Below are positions 8,532-19,150 of a DNA stretch of 64,000 nt, in pieces. The stretch is taken from contig CANLQE010000001.1 of assembly GCA_947493215.1 (NCBI GenBank), forward strand, positions 496,001 to 560,000. The letters run 5' to 3'. The notes beneath the pieces are model-generated. The model was given only the letters and a program-made list of their open reading frames with translations, was not told the origin of the DNA and ran no database searches. This DNA comes from an uncultured Sphingomonadaceae bacterium. GTDB taxonomy: Bacteria; Pseudomonadota; Alphaproteobacteria; Sphingomonadales; Sphingomonadaceae. Position 1 is the first letter of the stretch, and the number at the start of each line of letters is the position of its first letter. A program made the translations under genes and the position numbers.

Positions 8532-11500
8532 TGGACAATGAAGGCACTGTCACTGGCATCCAACCGGTCAAGCCCGCTCGCAAGATCCGCCGCGCTGTTC
8601 TTGGTCTCTTGGGAACGATGCTCTTCGGCGTCATCGTTGCATTGACTGGTGCGGCCTACTGGCTGGATAGCGATAGCGGGCATGCCTTCATCATCGACAA
8701 AGTCGAGGCGCTCGAGCCTGAAGATGGCTTGCGCATTACTATTGGGGCGATTGAAGGCTCGATTTATGGTGAGATGGAGATTGTCGATCTTGAATTAGCT
8801 GACCCGAAAGGTGTGTTTTTCCGGGCTGGCCAGGTTGCGGTAGATTGGAACCCTCTGGCGTGGGTCTTTAACGAACTCAATATCTCGGATGCGGTAATCG
8901 CCAAAGCACGGCTGGACCGTTTGCCAGAGCTTATTGATACACAGCAAGACGGTCCATTGTTGCCAGATTTTGACATCTACCTAGGCGCGTTCCGGGCTGA
9001 TAATCTGGCGTTAGGCAAGGCAATCACTGGCGAGGAACAACGTGCGGATTTGGAGGGCGCCGTCGATATTCGCTCCGGCCGCGCCATGGTGTCTCTCGAT
9101 GCCGCGACAACGCGCAGCGGTGACAAGATAAACCTGACTCTCAATGCCGAACCAGAGCGTCAAAAGCTTGACCTGAATGCAGAAATCACCGCTCCAGCAG
9201 GCGGCGCAATTGCAGGCTATCTGGGGTTGCAGCAGGATTATGCGATGACAGTTGTCGGTGAAGGCAACTGGACCAAATGGGATGGTGAGCTATTGGTGAC
9301 CAGCAGTGACCAACAGTTGGCCGAGATGACTCTCGAAGCCCGAGAAGGCTTGTTCGGTTATGATGGTCGCATAGCATCGTCCTTGCTGCCGTCCGGAATA
9401 GGACAGCGGCTGATGGCACCGCAGCTGAACGTTAATGGCAATGCATCGACCGCCGACCGACTATTGAAGATAGACGTTGCGGCTCGGTCGAATGCGGCAG
9501 TTTTGACCGCCGAGGGCGGCGTTGATCTGGCGCGCAATGCATTGGACGCGCTGCGGCTCGAATTAGATGTCCGCAAACCGGATGCATTGGTCGCCAATAT
9601 GAGAGCGCAGGATTTGGAGCTGAAGATATTGCTGAACGGCAAGTTTTCCGAACTCCGATATCAATATTTGCTCACAGCGCCGCAGCTGGCCTTCGGCAAG
9701 ACTCTCCTCAGCAACGTCAAAGGTTCTGGTGAAGGAAGGCGCGACTCTAGCGGTTTTGATATTCCGGTGGAATTGGCGGTCGGATCCCTCATCGGCAATG
9801 GCGACCTCATGAAGCAGCTCTTGTCCGGCTTTAACGGCAAGGCAATTTTTCGGCTGGAGCAAGGACGGTTATTTGCCGACAACGCGGTTATGACGACGGA
9901 TACGGTCAGAGCGACGGCGGATATCGACGCACGGTTGGCGACGGGTGAATATCAGATTGATATAAACGCCCAAGCACCAAGCCTGGCTTTACAAGGTGTA
10001 GGCATAGCGGACATCATCGCAACAATAGAGCTTGGACCGGGATCAAATGGTCTGGCACTAAACGGCGATATCACAGCCAATTTGCGCCGATTTGATAATG
10101 TTTTTCTTCGGGAGCTGGGCGGCGGTATGCCGATGGTTAAGACCGGGTTGCTGCTCGGCAATGACGGGAAATTACGTTTCCCCAATCTGAGTATCCAGTC
10201 GCCAAAGCTTCGCTTCACGGGCGGCGGAGTGCAGCAAAATGCAACGATATTTGAGTTTACCGGCAGCGGGACGCATGATCAATATGGGTCTTTTGATCTC
10301 TCGCTGAAAGGACCATTGGCTCGGCCGCAAGTTGCTGTCTTGTTAGAAAGTCCGCTGCCTGCTGCTGGGTTGTCCGTGGTGCAGCTCAACCTTGAACCAG
10401 CTGACAATGGCTTCACCTTCACTGCTGCCGGTGGCTCAACATTGGGGCCGTTTAGCGGCAATGGTGCAATCATAGCTGTGCCCGGACAAGAGACACTTGT
10501 TCGGGTCGAGCGGCTGGTGGTATCCGATACGCTCGCGACCGGTACCATTCGGCCTACCCAATCAGGGCTTGCCGGCAATCTGGCGATTAGCGGAGGCGGA
10601 GTGATCGGCAATGTCCTGTTTGAACCCGGCTCCAACCGCCAACTCATCCAGGCGAAACTAACCGCCAAAAACGCGCGTTTTGATGGCAAGCCGCCGATTT
10701 TCATCCGCACCGGCGCACTGGACGCCGACGTCGTGCTGGTAGAAGGTCAGTCTAACATTACCGCAACAATCCGAGCTCAGGGGATTAGCCGTGGCGCGTT
10801 GATGATTGGCCGGATAGCCGGCAATGCTAAGCTGACCAATGGCACCGGGAATGCGACCTTCTCTATCGCGGGCACACGCGGCAGTACGTTTAACTTTCAA
10901 GCAAAGGCGGACATCGCCCCAGACCGTTATGTAATGACAGGCAATGGGCTGTTTGAAGGCCGCAATATTCAACTGGATCAACCCTTGGAATTACGCCGAA
11001 CAAGCAATGGTTGGTCGGTTCCGTCGACGACATTGAGCTATGGCCGCGGCTCCGCTCGCTTTTCCGGTCAGTGGGGCAGCGGGGTGTCGCGGCTCCAGTT
11101 AAATTTGTCGAAAATGCCGCTGACGCTGGCTGATATCGCGGCGGATGGTCTTGGGCTTGGCGGGCAGATAAATGGTACGGTAAACCTGACTCAGACGGGC
11201 TCGCAAATGCCGGTTGGCGAAGCGAAGCTGAACATCAAGGGCTTGACCCGCTCCGGACTGATTTTAACGTCCACGCCGGTTGATCTGGGTCTTAACATTG
11301 CCGTGTCTAACCGCAATGCGGCCGCCCGCGGAATTATTCAATCGCAAGCAAAGACAATTGGTCGCTTTCAGGGGCGAGTCACAGGTTTTGGCGGCGGCAA
11401 TTGGCAGGATGAACTGCTGCGCAGCCCTTTATTTGCACAAGCGCGCTTCAATGGTGCCGCGGATGCCTTATGGCGGTTGACGGGAGTTGAGACATTTGAC

Positions 11501-12712
11501 CTGACAGGGCCTTTGGCCATCAATGCCGATGTGCGGGGCACGCTCGCCAACCCGCAGATTAGCGGACAAATGAGGACCAGTAATGCACAGCTGGAGAGCG
11601 GGTTAACCGGAACGGTCATTTCCAACATAAAGGCTCAGGGCCAATTTGATGGCTCCCGGCTGATACTATCCAATATTACCGGATCGACGAGAGGTGGCGG
11701 CTCGGTGAGCGGAAATGGCGACTTTAATTTTGCCGTGGCGCCAGATGAAGGGATCGGTATCAGGCTTGACCTGAGCGCCAAAAACGCGCGGCTAATTGCA
11801 CGGGATGATTTTGCCGCGACGGTAACGGGTCCGATCCAGATTCGCAGTTCCGCCGAAGGTGGCCTGATATCCGGCGACGTGACGCTGAACCGCAGTTTCT
11901 TCCAATTCGGTAATGCCAGTGAGACCGTCGCTCTCCCGAAAATCAAGGTTAGAGAGATTAATCGCCGGGCCGACGAGCGGCCGCCGACTGTTCGCAGCCG
12001 GCCATGGCGCTTTGCGTTAAATGCCAATGCGCCCAATCGTTTGCAGGTGAACGGGTTGGGTCTCGACAGCGAATGGCGCGCCAATCTGAAAGTAACAGGG
12101 CCGGTCGATAATTTTGCGATGGCCGGTAGTGCTAATCTTATTCGCGGCAATTATACATTTGCCGGTCGCCGTTTCCAACTGGAACGGGGCCGAATTCGCT
12201 TTGTCGGCAATCAGCCACCGAACCCGGTGCTGGATATAGAGGCGGAAGCAGCCTTAAGCGGCTTAAATGCGACCATCAACGTGACCGGCACTGGTAACAG
12301 CCCTGATATTGCATTTAACAGCGTACCGGCGCTGCCGGAAGACGAATTGCTGTCCCGGGTATTATTTGGCGCGTCGATATCCGACCTTTCTGCACCAGAG
12401 GCCGTCCAACTGGCTGCGGCAGTAGCATCCCTCAATAGTGGTGGCGGGCTCGATCCGATCAACCAGCTTAGAAAGGCGGTGGGGCTGGACCGATTGCGTA
12501 TCCTCCCGTCTGATGTGGATAGTGGTCAAGGCACATCAATTGCCGCCGGAAAATATATCACCCGCCGGGCCTATGTCGAGCTTATCACCGATGGGAAAGG
12601 GTATAGCGCCACAACGCTTGAGTTTCAGATCACCCGTTGGTTATCGATATTGTCGAGTATTTCGACATTGGGCCGCCAGAGCGCCAATGTTCAAGTGTCC
12701 AAAGATTATTGA
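8531..12712 (+). CDS. tamB: Translocation/assembly module TamB
   Basis: 1393 aa, N-terminal TM anchor, beta-helical repeats, C-terminal DUF490 region (LPEDELLSRVLFG); overlaps the tamA stop. Confidence 0.9.
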   Translation: MDNEGTVTGIQPVKPARKIRRAVLGLLGTMLFGVIVALTGAAYWLDSDSGHAFIIDKVEALEPEDGLRITIGAIEGSIYGEMEIVDLELADPKGVFFRAGQVAVDWNPLAWVFNELNISDAVIAKARLDRLPELIDTQQDGPLLPDFDIYLGAFRADNLALGKAITGEEQRADLEGAVDIRSGRAMVSLDAATTRSGDKINLTLNAEPERQKLDLNAEITAPAGGAIAGYLGLQQDYAMTVVGEGNWTKWDGELLVTSSDQQLAEMTLEAREGLFGYDGRIASSLLPSGIGQRLMAPQLNVNGNASTADRLLKIDVAARSNAAVLTAEGGVDLARNALDALRLELDVRKPDALVANMRAQDLELKILLNGKFSELRYQYLLTAPQLAFGKTLLSNVKGSGEGRRDSSGFDIPVELAVGSLIGNGDLMKQLLSGFNGKAIFRLEQGRLFADNAVMTTDTVRATADIDARLATGEYQIDINAQAPSLALQGVGIADIIATIELGPGSNGLALNGDITANLRRFDNVFLRELGGGMPMVKTGLLLGNDGKLRFPNLSIQSPKLRFTGGGVQQNATIFEFTGSGTHDQYGSFDLSLKGPLARPQVAVLLESPLPAAGLSVVQLNLEPADNGFTFTAAGGSTLGPFSGNGAIIAVPGQETLVRVERLVVSDTLATGTIRPTQSGLAGNLAISGGGVIGNVLFEPGSNRQLIQAKLTAKNARFDGKPPIFIRTGALDADVVLVEGQSNITATIRAQGISRGALMIGRIAGNAKLTNGTGNATFSIAGTRGSTFNFQAKADIAPDRYVMTGNGLFEGRNIQLDQPLELRRTSNGWSVPSTTLSYGRGSARFSGQWGSGVSRLQLNLSKMPLTLADIAADGLGLGGQINGTVNLTQTGSQMPVGEAKLNIKGLTRSGLILTSTPVDLGLNIAVSNRNAAARGIIQSQAKTIGRFQGRVTGFGGGNWQDELLRSPLFAQARFNGAADALWRLTGVETFDLTGPLAINADVRGTLANPQISGQMRTSNAQLESGLTGTVISNIKAQGQFDGSRLILSNITGSTRGGGSVSGNGDFNFAVAPDEGIGIRLDLSAKNARLIARDDFAATVTGPIQIRSSAEGGLISGDVTLNRSFFQFGNASETVALPKIKVREINRRADERPPTVRSRPWRFALNANAPNRLQVNGLGLDSEWRANLKVTGPVDNFAMAGSANLIRGNYTFAGRRFQLERGRIRFVGNQPPNPVLDIEAEAALSGLNATINVTGTGNSPDIAFNSVPALPEDELLSRVLFGASISDLSAPEAVQLAAAVASLNSGGGLDPINQLRKAVGLDRLRILPSDVDSGQGTSIAAGKYITRRAYVELITDGKGYSATTLEFQITRWLSILSSISTLGRQSANVQVSKDY

Positions 12713-12728
12713 GAGAGTATTGAGACGC

Positions 12729-13568
12729 ATGAAAATTGTAAGACAAGTTGGTCCGCTTCGCGACGCTTTACGCGATATTCGGCAAACAAAATCGAATTTG
12801 GGTTTGGTACCGACTATGGGCGCTTTGCACGCAGGCCATATGAAGCTTGTTGAAGCGGCAATGGAGCGATGTGATGCTGTGGTTGCGTCCATTTTCGTCA
12901 ACCCCACGCAGTTTGGCGAAGGCGAAGACCTAGATGCCTATCCGCGACAGGAGGCCGCTGATGCAGCGCTTCTGGAAGCGGCGGGTGTTGATCTGATCTG
13001 GGCACCGACGGTCGATCAAATCTATCCTGATGGCTTTGCGACCAATGTCAGTGTTAGCGGCATCAGTACCGGGCTGTGCGGAGGATCGCGACCTGGCCAC
13101 TTTGACGGAGTTGCGACAGTTGTCGCCAAATTATTCAATCAGATTAGGCCGGATGCCGCCTTTTTCGGGGAGAAAGACTATCAGCAGCTGGCGGTGATAA
13201 AGCGGATGGCCAGCGATCTTGATTTTACGCATGATATTATCGGTGTTCCCACCGTGCGCGATCCAGATGGCTTGGCATTGTCTTCGCGTAACGCTTATTT
13301 GACAGCTGAACAGCGCCGCCAAGCTGTTGCTCTGCCTAACATGATGCAAGACGCAGCAAACGCTATCGTGAAGGGGGGCGATATCGATAGTATTTTGAAC
13401 GAAGCGCAGGCAAAATTACTCGTGTCGGGCTTTCATAAAATCGATTATTTCGAGCTCAGAAATGCCGAAACCCTTGAGAATATGTCTATTTTCAAAAATC
13501 CGGCCCGATTATTGGCTGCAGCCCATATTGGTCGGACCAGATTGATTGATAATATCGCTGTAGCTTAG
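12729..13568 (+). CDS. panC: Pantoate--beta-alanine ligase
   Basis: VPTMGALHAGHMKLVEAA, FVNPTQFGEGEDLDAYPR, FFGEKDYQQLAVIKRM motifs; internal ATG chosen within a longer ORF. Confidence 0.97.
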   Translation: MKIVRQVGPLRDALRDIRQTKSNLGLVPTMGALHAGHMKLVEAAMERCDAVVASIFVNPTQFGEGEDLDAYPRQEAADAALLEAAGVDLIWAPTVDQIYPDGFATNVSVSGISTGLCGGSRPGHFDGVATVVAKLFNQIRPDAAFFGEKDYQQLAVIKRMASDLDFTHDIIGVPTVRDPDGLALSSRNAYLTAEQRRQAVALPNMMQDAANAIVKGGDIDSILNEAQAKLLVSGFHKIDYFELRNAETLENMSIFKNPARLLAAAHIGRTRLIDNIAVA

Positions 13569-13742
13569 GTGCTGCGCGGGATACGTTAACCGTGCAAAAA
13601 CATGTAAAATGTTAGTTTTTAAGTGTTTCTGAGGCCGGTATGGCAAGTTTCTGCCGCCTCTGTTAACCATTCTTTTAAGAAATTGCTGTGAAAGTCTCTC
13701 TGACGCCGAATGTGGCGCTACAGGAACAGGGACTTGAAGACT

Positions 13743-14039
13743 ATGGGCAACAGCATGAAAAGCGCAGCCTTCTTGATAGAAAGCCGGCTCGCAGAAGCGG
13801 CACAAGGTAGCAGCAATGCTTATTTTGATCTCGGAGTGATCTACTCGACGGGTTCAGAGGGCGTCGATGTTGATCTGATTGAAGCACATAAATGGTTTAA
13901 TCTGGCATCACTATCTGGCCACGATGAGAGCAAAGTCTGCCGGGCAGAAATTTCACTGGAAATGACAGCGCGCGAAATTGCTGAAGCACAGCGCGAAGCA
14001 CGTAGCTGGTTGCAGGAAACATCGCGCCGCGCGGCCTAA
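13743..14039 (+). CDS. SEL1-like repeat protein
   Basis: AYFDLGVIYSTGSEGVDVDLIEAHKWFNLASLSG repeat-like motif. Confidence 0.7.
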   Translation: MGNSMKSAAFLIESRLAEAAQGSSNAYFDLGVIYSTGSEGVDVDLIEAHKWFNLASLSGHDESKVCRAEISLEMTAREIAEAQREARSWLQETSRRAA

Positions 14040-14043
14040 AATT

Positions 14044-15210
14044 CTAACCTGACTTTTTGAACGGGCCCATATCGGCCAGAAATTCGATATCTGCGGCAAC
14101 CGCTTGCCGTTCGCGATCCAGATAGTCGGCTATGGCTGACCGGAAACCGGGATCAACAATATAATGAGCGGACCAGGTCGGCACGGGTTGATAACCGCGC
14201 GCCAATTTATGGCTGCCCTGCGCGCCCGCCTCGACATATTTCAGGCCGCGTGCAATGGCCGCGTCAATCGCTTGATAATAACAAATCTCGAAATGCAAAA
14301 ACGGCACATCGCGGCTACAGCCCCAATAGCGGCCATATAATGTCTCTTCCCCGATGACATTAAGCGCTCCGGCTATAGGAATACCGTCCTGAAGCGCTAA
14401 TATCAGCAGCAGCTTGTCTCCCATTTTCTGGTGCAAAAGATCAAAAGCCGCGCGTGTCAGATAGGGTGTTCCCCATTTTCGGGCGCCCGTATCCTGATAA
14501 AATTCCCAAAAATAGTCCCAATATTCCGCCGTGATGTCACTGCCGGAAACATGGATAATCTCGGCCGCCTCTTGTGCGTTGCGGCGTTCCTTTTTGATGG
14601 CTTTGCGTTTCCTGGAAGACAGGGCGTCGAGAAAATCTTGAAACGCGGTATAGCCATCATTGCGCCAGTGAAACTGGCTGTCCGAGCGGATCATCCACCC
14701 CGCTTCACGGAAAAAATCGAGCTGATCTTCCGTGACAAATGTTGCGTGAACCGATGATATACCGTTGTTGGTTGCCAGCTGTTCGGCAGCGCGCAACAGC
14801 GGCACAGCCAAGACTTCATCCCGCAGCAGCAGACGTGGACCCGGCACGGGGGAGAATGGGGAAGCAATCTGAATCTTTGGGTAATATTGCCCACCTGCAT
14901 TTTCAAAGGCATGCGCCCATTGCTGATCAAAAATATATTCGCCTTGGCTGTGAGATTTGAGATAGCTGGGCAAGCAAGCAGCGATTTTTCCGGCCTCATC
15001 TTCAATGATGATTGGTAGGGATTTCCATCCGGTCCCGGGACCGACGCTACCCGATTCTTCCATCGCCGAGAGAAAAGCGTGTGATATAAAAGGGTTAGCT
15101 GTACCCGCGCAGGCATCCCACTCGGCGGCGGGCAAACTTGCAATATCGTCCGCTACCCGGGCGAGTATACCGGTTGGATTGTCAGACGATGATGGAGGAG
15201 AATCAGACAT
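14044..15210 (-). CDS. GNAT-fold N-acyltransferase (COG3146/DUF482-like)
   Basis: NPFISHAFLSAMEESGSVGPGTGW and C-terminal YVEAGAQGSHKLARGYQPVPTWSAHYI. Confidence 0.85.
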   Translation of the reverse strand: MSDSPPSSSDNPTGILARVADDIASLPAAEWDACAGTANPFISHAFLSAMEESGSVGPGTGWKSLPIIIEDEAGKIAACLPSYLKSHSQGEYIFDQQWAHAFENAGGQYYPKIQIASPFSPVPGPRLLLRDEVLAVPLLRAAEQLATNNGISSVHATFVTEDQLDFFREAGWMIRSDSQFHWRNDGYTAFQDFLDALSSRKRKAIKKERRNAQEAAEIIHVSGSDITAEYWDYFWEFYQDTGARKWGTPYLTRAAFDLLHQKMGDKLLLILALQDGIPIAGALNVIGEETLYGRYWGCSRDVPFLHFEICYYQAIDAAIARGLKYVEAGAQGSHKLARGYQPVPTWSAHYIVDPGFRSAIADYLDRERQAVAADIEFLADMGPFKKSG

Positions 15211-15224
15211 GTGTTTTGATGTTA

Positions 15225-15992
15225 TCAGGCCTGCGGCATCTCATAAACCGGTTCATCGGCATGAATGGCGGCGATTTTTTCCTGACCAGCGGTGCGGACA
15301 GTCCATGTAACCACCGGCAATCCCCTCGCGCGGTTTGACGCGGCAAATGCGGAAGGAAAATCGCGGACATCATAGGCCAGAAAATCAGGCTTGGCCGTCC
15401 ACAGACTCTGATGTCGCGTGATCCGGCCTTTGAGGTTCTTGCTGCCCTCTTCGGTCACCACTAGTCCGCGAACGACATGAGCTGCATTTTTGCGGAACCA
15501 GGCCGAGACTAAGGGATTGAAGGACATAATTGCTGCTTTGCCGGTGTAGCCCTCCAGCGCCCGTCGTACAGATAGGCATAGCGGCCCGACCCGCATATTG
15601 TCGGACTTAATCTCGATCAATATGGGCACTTGCCCGGCAACTTGCGCTAATGTTGCTCGGAGCCGCGGGATTTTCCCATGACCTTCTTTCAGGTCTATCT
15701 GGTCAATGTCGCTCGCTCGCAAACTGCCGATTTTCCCATGCTGTGTCGTCAAACGATCCAGCTCATAGTCATGAAAAACAAAGGCGGTGCCATCTTCGGC
15801 TGCCTGCACATCACACTCGATGCCGTGTCCCAGTTTTATTGCGCCGTCAAAAGCGGCAGGGCTGTTTTCTAAGACGCCCTTTCCGTGCAGTCCGCGATGC
15901 GCATAAGGCTGGCCCTTTAGAAACGCGACGCGCGCGGATTCTGGCGCAGGTGCCAGTAGCGCATCAAGCGGACTTGATAGCGACAATAGCAT
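15225..15992 (-). CDS. Glycerophosphodiester phosphodiesterase family protein
   Basis: AHRGLHGKGVLENSPAAFDGAIKLGHGIECDVQAAEDGTAFVFHD motif; start moved to internal ATG. Confidence 0.92.
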   Translation of the reverse strand: MLLSLSSPLDALLAPAPESARVAFLKGQPYAHRGLHGKGVLENSPAAFDGAIKLGHGIECDVQAAEDGTAFVFHDYELDRLTTQHGKIGSLRASDIDQIDLKEGHGKIPRLRATLAQVAGQVPILIEIKSDNMRVGPLCLSVRRALEGYTGKAAIMSFNPLVSAWFRKNAAHVVRGLVVTEEGSKNLKGRITRHQSLWTAKPDFLAYDVRDFPSAFAASNRARGLPVVTWTVRTAGQEKIAAIHADEPVYEMPQA

Positions 15993-16431
15993 CCACCTCG
16001 ACCGCGACACCAAGTGGCAGCGACGCGACGCCAACCGCAGCACGGGCATGTTGCCCAGCAGCGCCGAAAATCACTTCCATCATATCGGAGCAGCCATTGG
16101 CGACTTTCGGGTGGTCTGTATAATCAGCCGTACTGTTCACAAAGACGCCCAGCTTAACGATCCGGTCGACTCGATCGAGCGAACCTACTGCCAGTTTTAT
16201 CTGCGCCGCTATCATAAGAGCACAGGCTTTGGCCGCTTGTTGCCCTTCCTCTAAGGTCATACCATCGCCCAACCGGCCGGTAATAAGCTTTCCATCGGCC
16301 ATGGAGACCTGTCCGCTGATGTGAAGCAGGCCGTTTATTTCGACCGCGGGTACATAAGATGCGACCGGCGCGGCGGCTTTGGGAAGCTCGATGCCTTTGG
16401 CGTTCAGTGCTTTTTCGATATTATCTGTCAT
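15964..16431 (-). CDS. RidA family protein (enamine/imine deaminase-like)
   Basis: NGLLHISGQVSMADGKLITGRLG and VFVNSTADYTDHPKVANGCSDMMEVIFGAAGQHARAAVGVASLPLG. Confidence 0.92.
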   Translation of the reverse strand: MTDNIEKALNAKGIELPKAAAPVASYVPAVEINGLLHISGQVSMADGKLITGRLGDGMTLEEGQQAAKACALMIAAQIKLAVGSLDRVDRIVKLGVFVNSTADYTDHPKVANGCSDMMEVIFGAAGQHARAAVGVASLPLGVAVEVDAIVAIKSA

Positions 16432-16444
16432 AGTCTTGAACCAA

Positions 16445-17119
16445 TCATGTCTTGGCAAACTGGTCAAGCTCTTCTGGCGGCAAATCAATTGCCGGCGCAG
16501 CTTTTCCCGATTCAAATTTATCGCTGATCCAGCTCAACGCATCGGACCATAAGTCAATCCGGTCATGGGCGGCCGGATTGGTCTTGATATGCTTAGCGAG
16601 TATCGGTTCCCCGACCATATGCAGGCGCCAGACATCCGGGGCATGTTTCGCGACACTGCCGTGCTGGTATCCCAGATCATCGACGAAGACGGTGACACTA
16701 GGGTTATGATCGGCAACGATTTTCGCCAGTGGTTCGCCTTTGCCGCCCTGATTACAATAGACCGGAAAATCAATTCCTACGGCACGCAATTGCTCCGCGC
16801 GTGCCTCGCGGCGGTCGTCCAGCAAATTGGTGAGGATCACAACATCGGCTGTCTCTGCCAATTTGTTGATGGCGCCCACAGCACCATCAATTGCACCTTG
16901 CCGGTGCATTTCACCATTGAAAAATTCTTTGAGCATCGGCCAGACATCTTCGCGGGGTACCAATGTACCGTCATGCTTGTGGCGCAGCGCATCGACAAAA
17001 TCGCCAGATTCCAAATCGAAATGGATATGCTTTTCAGCGTCCAGCCATTCGCGGAATGGCACCACCATGTGCAGCAGTACCTCGTCACAGTCGCTTATGA
17101 GAAGCGGCTTTTGGCTCAT
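16445..17119 (-). CDS. HAD-family hydrolase
   Basis: LLISDCDEVLLHMVVPFREWLD, VVILTNLLDDRREAR, VFVDDLGYQHGSV. Confidence 0.8.
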   Translation of the reverse strand: MSQKPLLISDCDEVLLHMVVPFREWLDAEKHIHFDLESGDFVDALRHKHDGTLVPREDVWPMLKEFFNGEMHRQGAIDGAVGAINKLAETADVVILTNLLDDRREARAEQLRAVGIDFPVYCNQGGKGEPLAKIVADHNPSVTVFVDDLGYQHGSVAKHAPDVWRLHMVGEPILAKHIKTNPAAHDRIDLWSDALSWISDKFESGKAAPAIDLPPEELDQFAKT

Positions 17120-17403
17120 GTGAAATCTCCGGGATCATTCAAATATTGGGCCGCGGCGGCCAGTTTTTCGGGCGGAACGCCGATCGATTCTGCGCATGCA
17201 ACCAGATCGGGTTCGTGATTAGCGAGGAAGCCCAAGAGCGAAGACAACATCGCTGGATCTTCCAAACCAGAGCGCAGCTCTCTGGGGTCGAGTCCGGTTA
17301 ATGCCAGTAAGCGCTGAGCCCGATCTTCATCCTGCAATACCCAGCCTAAGGCCTGCAGTGCCAATATTTCGGTTTCTGCGGAGATATTGCTGTTTGTTTC
17401 CAT
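17116..17403 (-). CDS. DUF3572 family protein
   Basis: AETEILALQALGWVLQDEDRAQRLLALTGLDPRELR pattern. Confidence 0.8.
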   Translation of the reverse strand: METNSNISAETEILALQALGWVLQDEDRAQRLLALTGLDPRELRSGLEDPAMLSSLLGFLANHEPDLVACAESIGVPPEKLAAAAQYLNDPGDFT

Positions 17404-17456
17404 TTGGGCTTTCGCCTAAAGGGTTAACGGGGCGTTTGGAAGGGGCAAGTCGCACA

Positions 17457-17825
17457 GTGGCAAAAAGAGTTTTAGTGGTCGAAGATAACGAGCTGAACCT
17501 GAAACTGTTCTGCGATCTGCTGCGCGCGCATGGTTTTGTAGTCGAACCGGTGAAAGATGGCCGCGAAGTGCTCGATAAAGCCCGCAGTTTCGTGCCCAAT
17601 CTGGTGATCATGGATATTCAGCTACCACATATTAGTGGGCTGGAACTGATCGAGCAGATTAAAAAAGACGTTCAGCTCAAAATCATCCCGATCATGGCGG
17701 TTACTGCTTATGCGGGTAAAGGTGATGAGGACCGGATTTTGAGCGCAGGGGCAGAAGCCTATGTCTCGAAGCCGATATCAGTCGCGAAATTCATCGAATC
17801 GGTACAGGGTGTCCTGCGCGACTAA
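17457..17825 (+). CDS. divK: Single-domain response regulator, DivK-like
   Basis: KRVLVVEDNELNLKLFCDLLRAHGF, LVIMDIQLPHISGLELI, AVTAYAGKGDEDRILSAGAEAYVSKPIS; GTG start. Confidence 0.88.
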   Translation: MAKRVLVVEDNELNLKLFCDLLRAHGFVVEPVKDGREVLDKARSFVPNLVIMDIQLPHISGLELIEQIKKDVQLKIIPIMAVTAYAGKGDEDRILSAGAEAYVSKPISVAKFIESVQGVLRD

Positions 17826-17862
17826 CCACGTAGCAGATTTTAAATAAGCGGCAAAAACCGGC

Positions 17863-18030
17863 TTACTTGATCTTCGCTTCTTTGAATTCAACATGCTTAC
17901 GCACAACCGGATCATATTTCCGTTGCACCATTTTCTCGGTCAGATTGCGAGGGTTTTTGCGGGTTACGTAGAAAAATCCGGTATCCGCGGTGCTGACGAG
18001 TTTGATTTTTACATTGGCTGGTTTCGCCAT
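17863..18030 (-). CDS. rpmG: 50S ribosomal protein L33
   Basis: 55-aa [55 protein letters not shown]. Confidence 0.97.
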   Translation of the reverse strand: MAKPANVKIKLVSTADTGFFYVTRKNPRNLTEKMVQRKYDPVVRKHVEFKEAKIK

Positions 18031-18236
18031 GGCGCATTCCTTAAAAAGCAATTTTCTGAAAAAGCGATTTACCCAAAATATCCGGCGTAATTCGCTGTAA
18101 TTGAGCGCGCTAATGCTGAAAGCAGCGGAGATTGTCAAGGAAAAGCCGCGATCCGTTAAGTCCGAAACTGTCCAAGCGTCATTTACTAGCTTTTAACCAT
18201 ATTTTTGCATGGTGTACTGGTAAATGAGGCAATCCT

Positions 18237-18572
18237 ATGGATCACGATCAAAATCTACTTATTCACGCAGAAATGCTAGCGCTGTTGGAGGGGATACCAT
18301 CCTCTCTCGTAGAGAAGCATCCCCTGCAATTTTTGATGCACTTGGACCAAATCCGCCAAAAAGCGGCGCAACATCACCTATCTGCTTTGCATGATCTGAG
18401 CTGCGCCTTTGAATCTGCCCTTCAGCAGGCACTGCAAAGCGGAACAGGTGTGATCGTTGCCGATTCCTATCTGAACGCGATGCACGACGCTTTGACATGT
18501 GGGCCGGTGGACAGTGGCGTAGCAGAAACATTGATGGCCAATGTCGCATTGCGGTTAGGTGGACAGCCGTAG
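18237..18572 (+). CDS. Hypothetical protein
   Basis: 111-aa ORF in a gap with no competing ORF; no family recognised. Confidence 0.5.
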   Translation: MDHDQNLLIHAEMLALLEGIPSSLVEKHPLQFLMHLDQIRQKAAQHHLSALHDLSCAFESALQQALQSGTGVIVADSYLNAMHDALTCGPVDSGVAETLMANVALRLGGQP

Positions 18573-18583
18573 CGGCTGGGCTT

Positions 18584-19150
18584 GTGGACGCATTCCTAAC
18601 CTCTTTATTTGCCCTTCTGATTGCAGAAATTGGTGACCGACCTCAGATATTATGTGCTGCCCTCGCCATTCGTTATGGACGAGTGGCGCCGATTATTTGG
18701 GGCTTGGGGTTTGCAACATTACTTAACTGCCTCCTTTCCGCGTTTGGTGGATCGATGGTGAACCAATGGATTAGCGAGGAACCACTTCGGCTGTTCTACG
18801 CACTTTCGCTGCTGTTTGCAGGTCTCGGTATGCTGGCGTGGCGACGACCGGTCGATTTGCTCGATAAATGGACATTGGGGCCATTTTGGACGTCATTCCT
18901 TGGCCTTTTCATTTTGCAATTCGGCGATAAAGGACAATTTATATTGGCGGCAACGGCCGCGCGCACGGATGCTTGGCAATTTGCTGCCGCTGGTGGATGG
19001 ATTGGTGTCATGCTGGCCTGTGTACCGGCGCTTATATTCCAAGAAAAACTCGCTGAAATATTGCCGATGAAGCTCATTCGCTATATAGGCGGCGGCGTTT
19101 TTCTGGTGATCGGCACTGGCATGGCGCTTAGCGCATGGGGCATTGTCTAA
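18584..19150 (+). CDS. TMEM165/GDT1 (UPF0016) family membrane protein, divergent
   Basis: Duplicated hydrophobic modules with IAEIGDRPQ and LQFGDKGQF in place of ExGDKT; GTG start inferred. Confidence 0.75.
   Translation: MDAFLTSLFALLIAEIGDRPQILCAALAIRYGRVAPIIWGLGFATLLNCLLSAFGGSMVNQWISEEPLRLFYALSLLFAGLGMLAWRRPVDLLDKWTLGPFWTSFLGLFILQFGDKGQFILAATAARTDAWQFAAAGGWIGVMLACVPALIFQEKLAEILPMKLIRYIGGGVFLVIGTGMALSAWGIV

Noticed and set aside
15669-15740. 12-mer GATTTTCCCATG repeated 60 bp apart
   Set aside because: Inside the phosphodiesterase CDS; both copies encode HGKI in HGKIGSLRA and HGKIPRLRA, a small internal protein repeat, not a regulatory repeat.
17836-17866. Hairpin between divK and rpmG considered as a terminator
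   Set aside because: Stem is interrupted and the T-run is weak; not strong enough to list as a feature.
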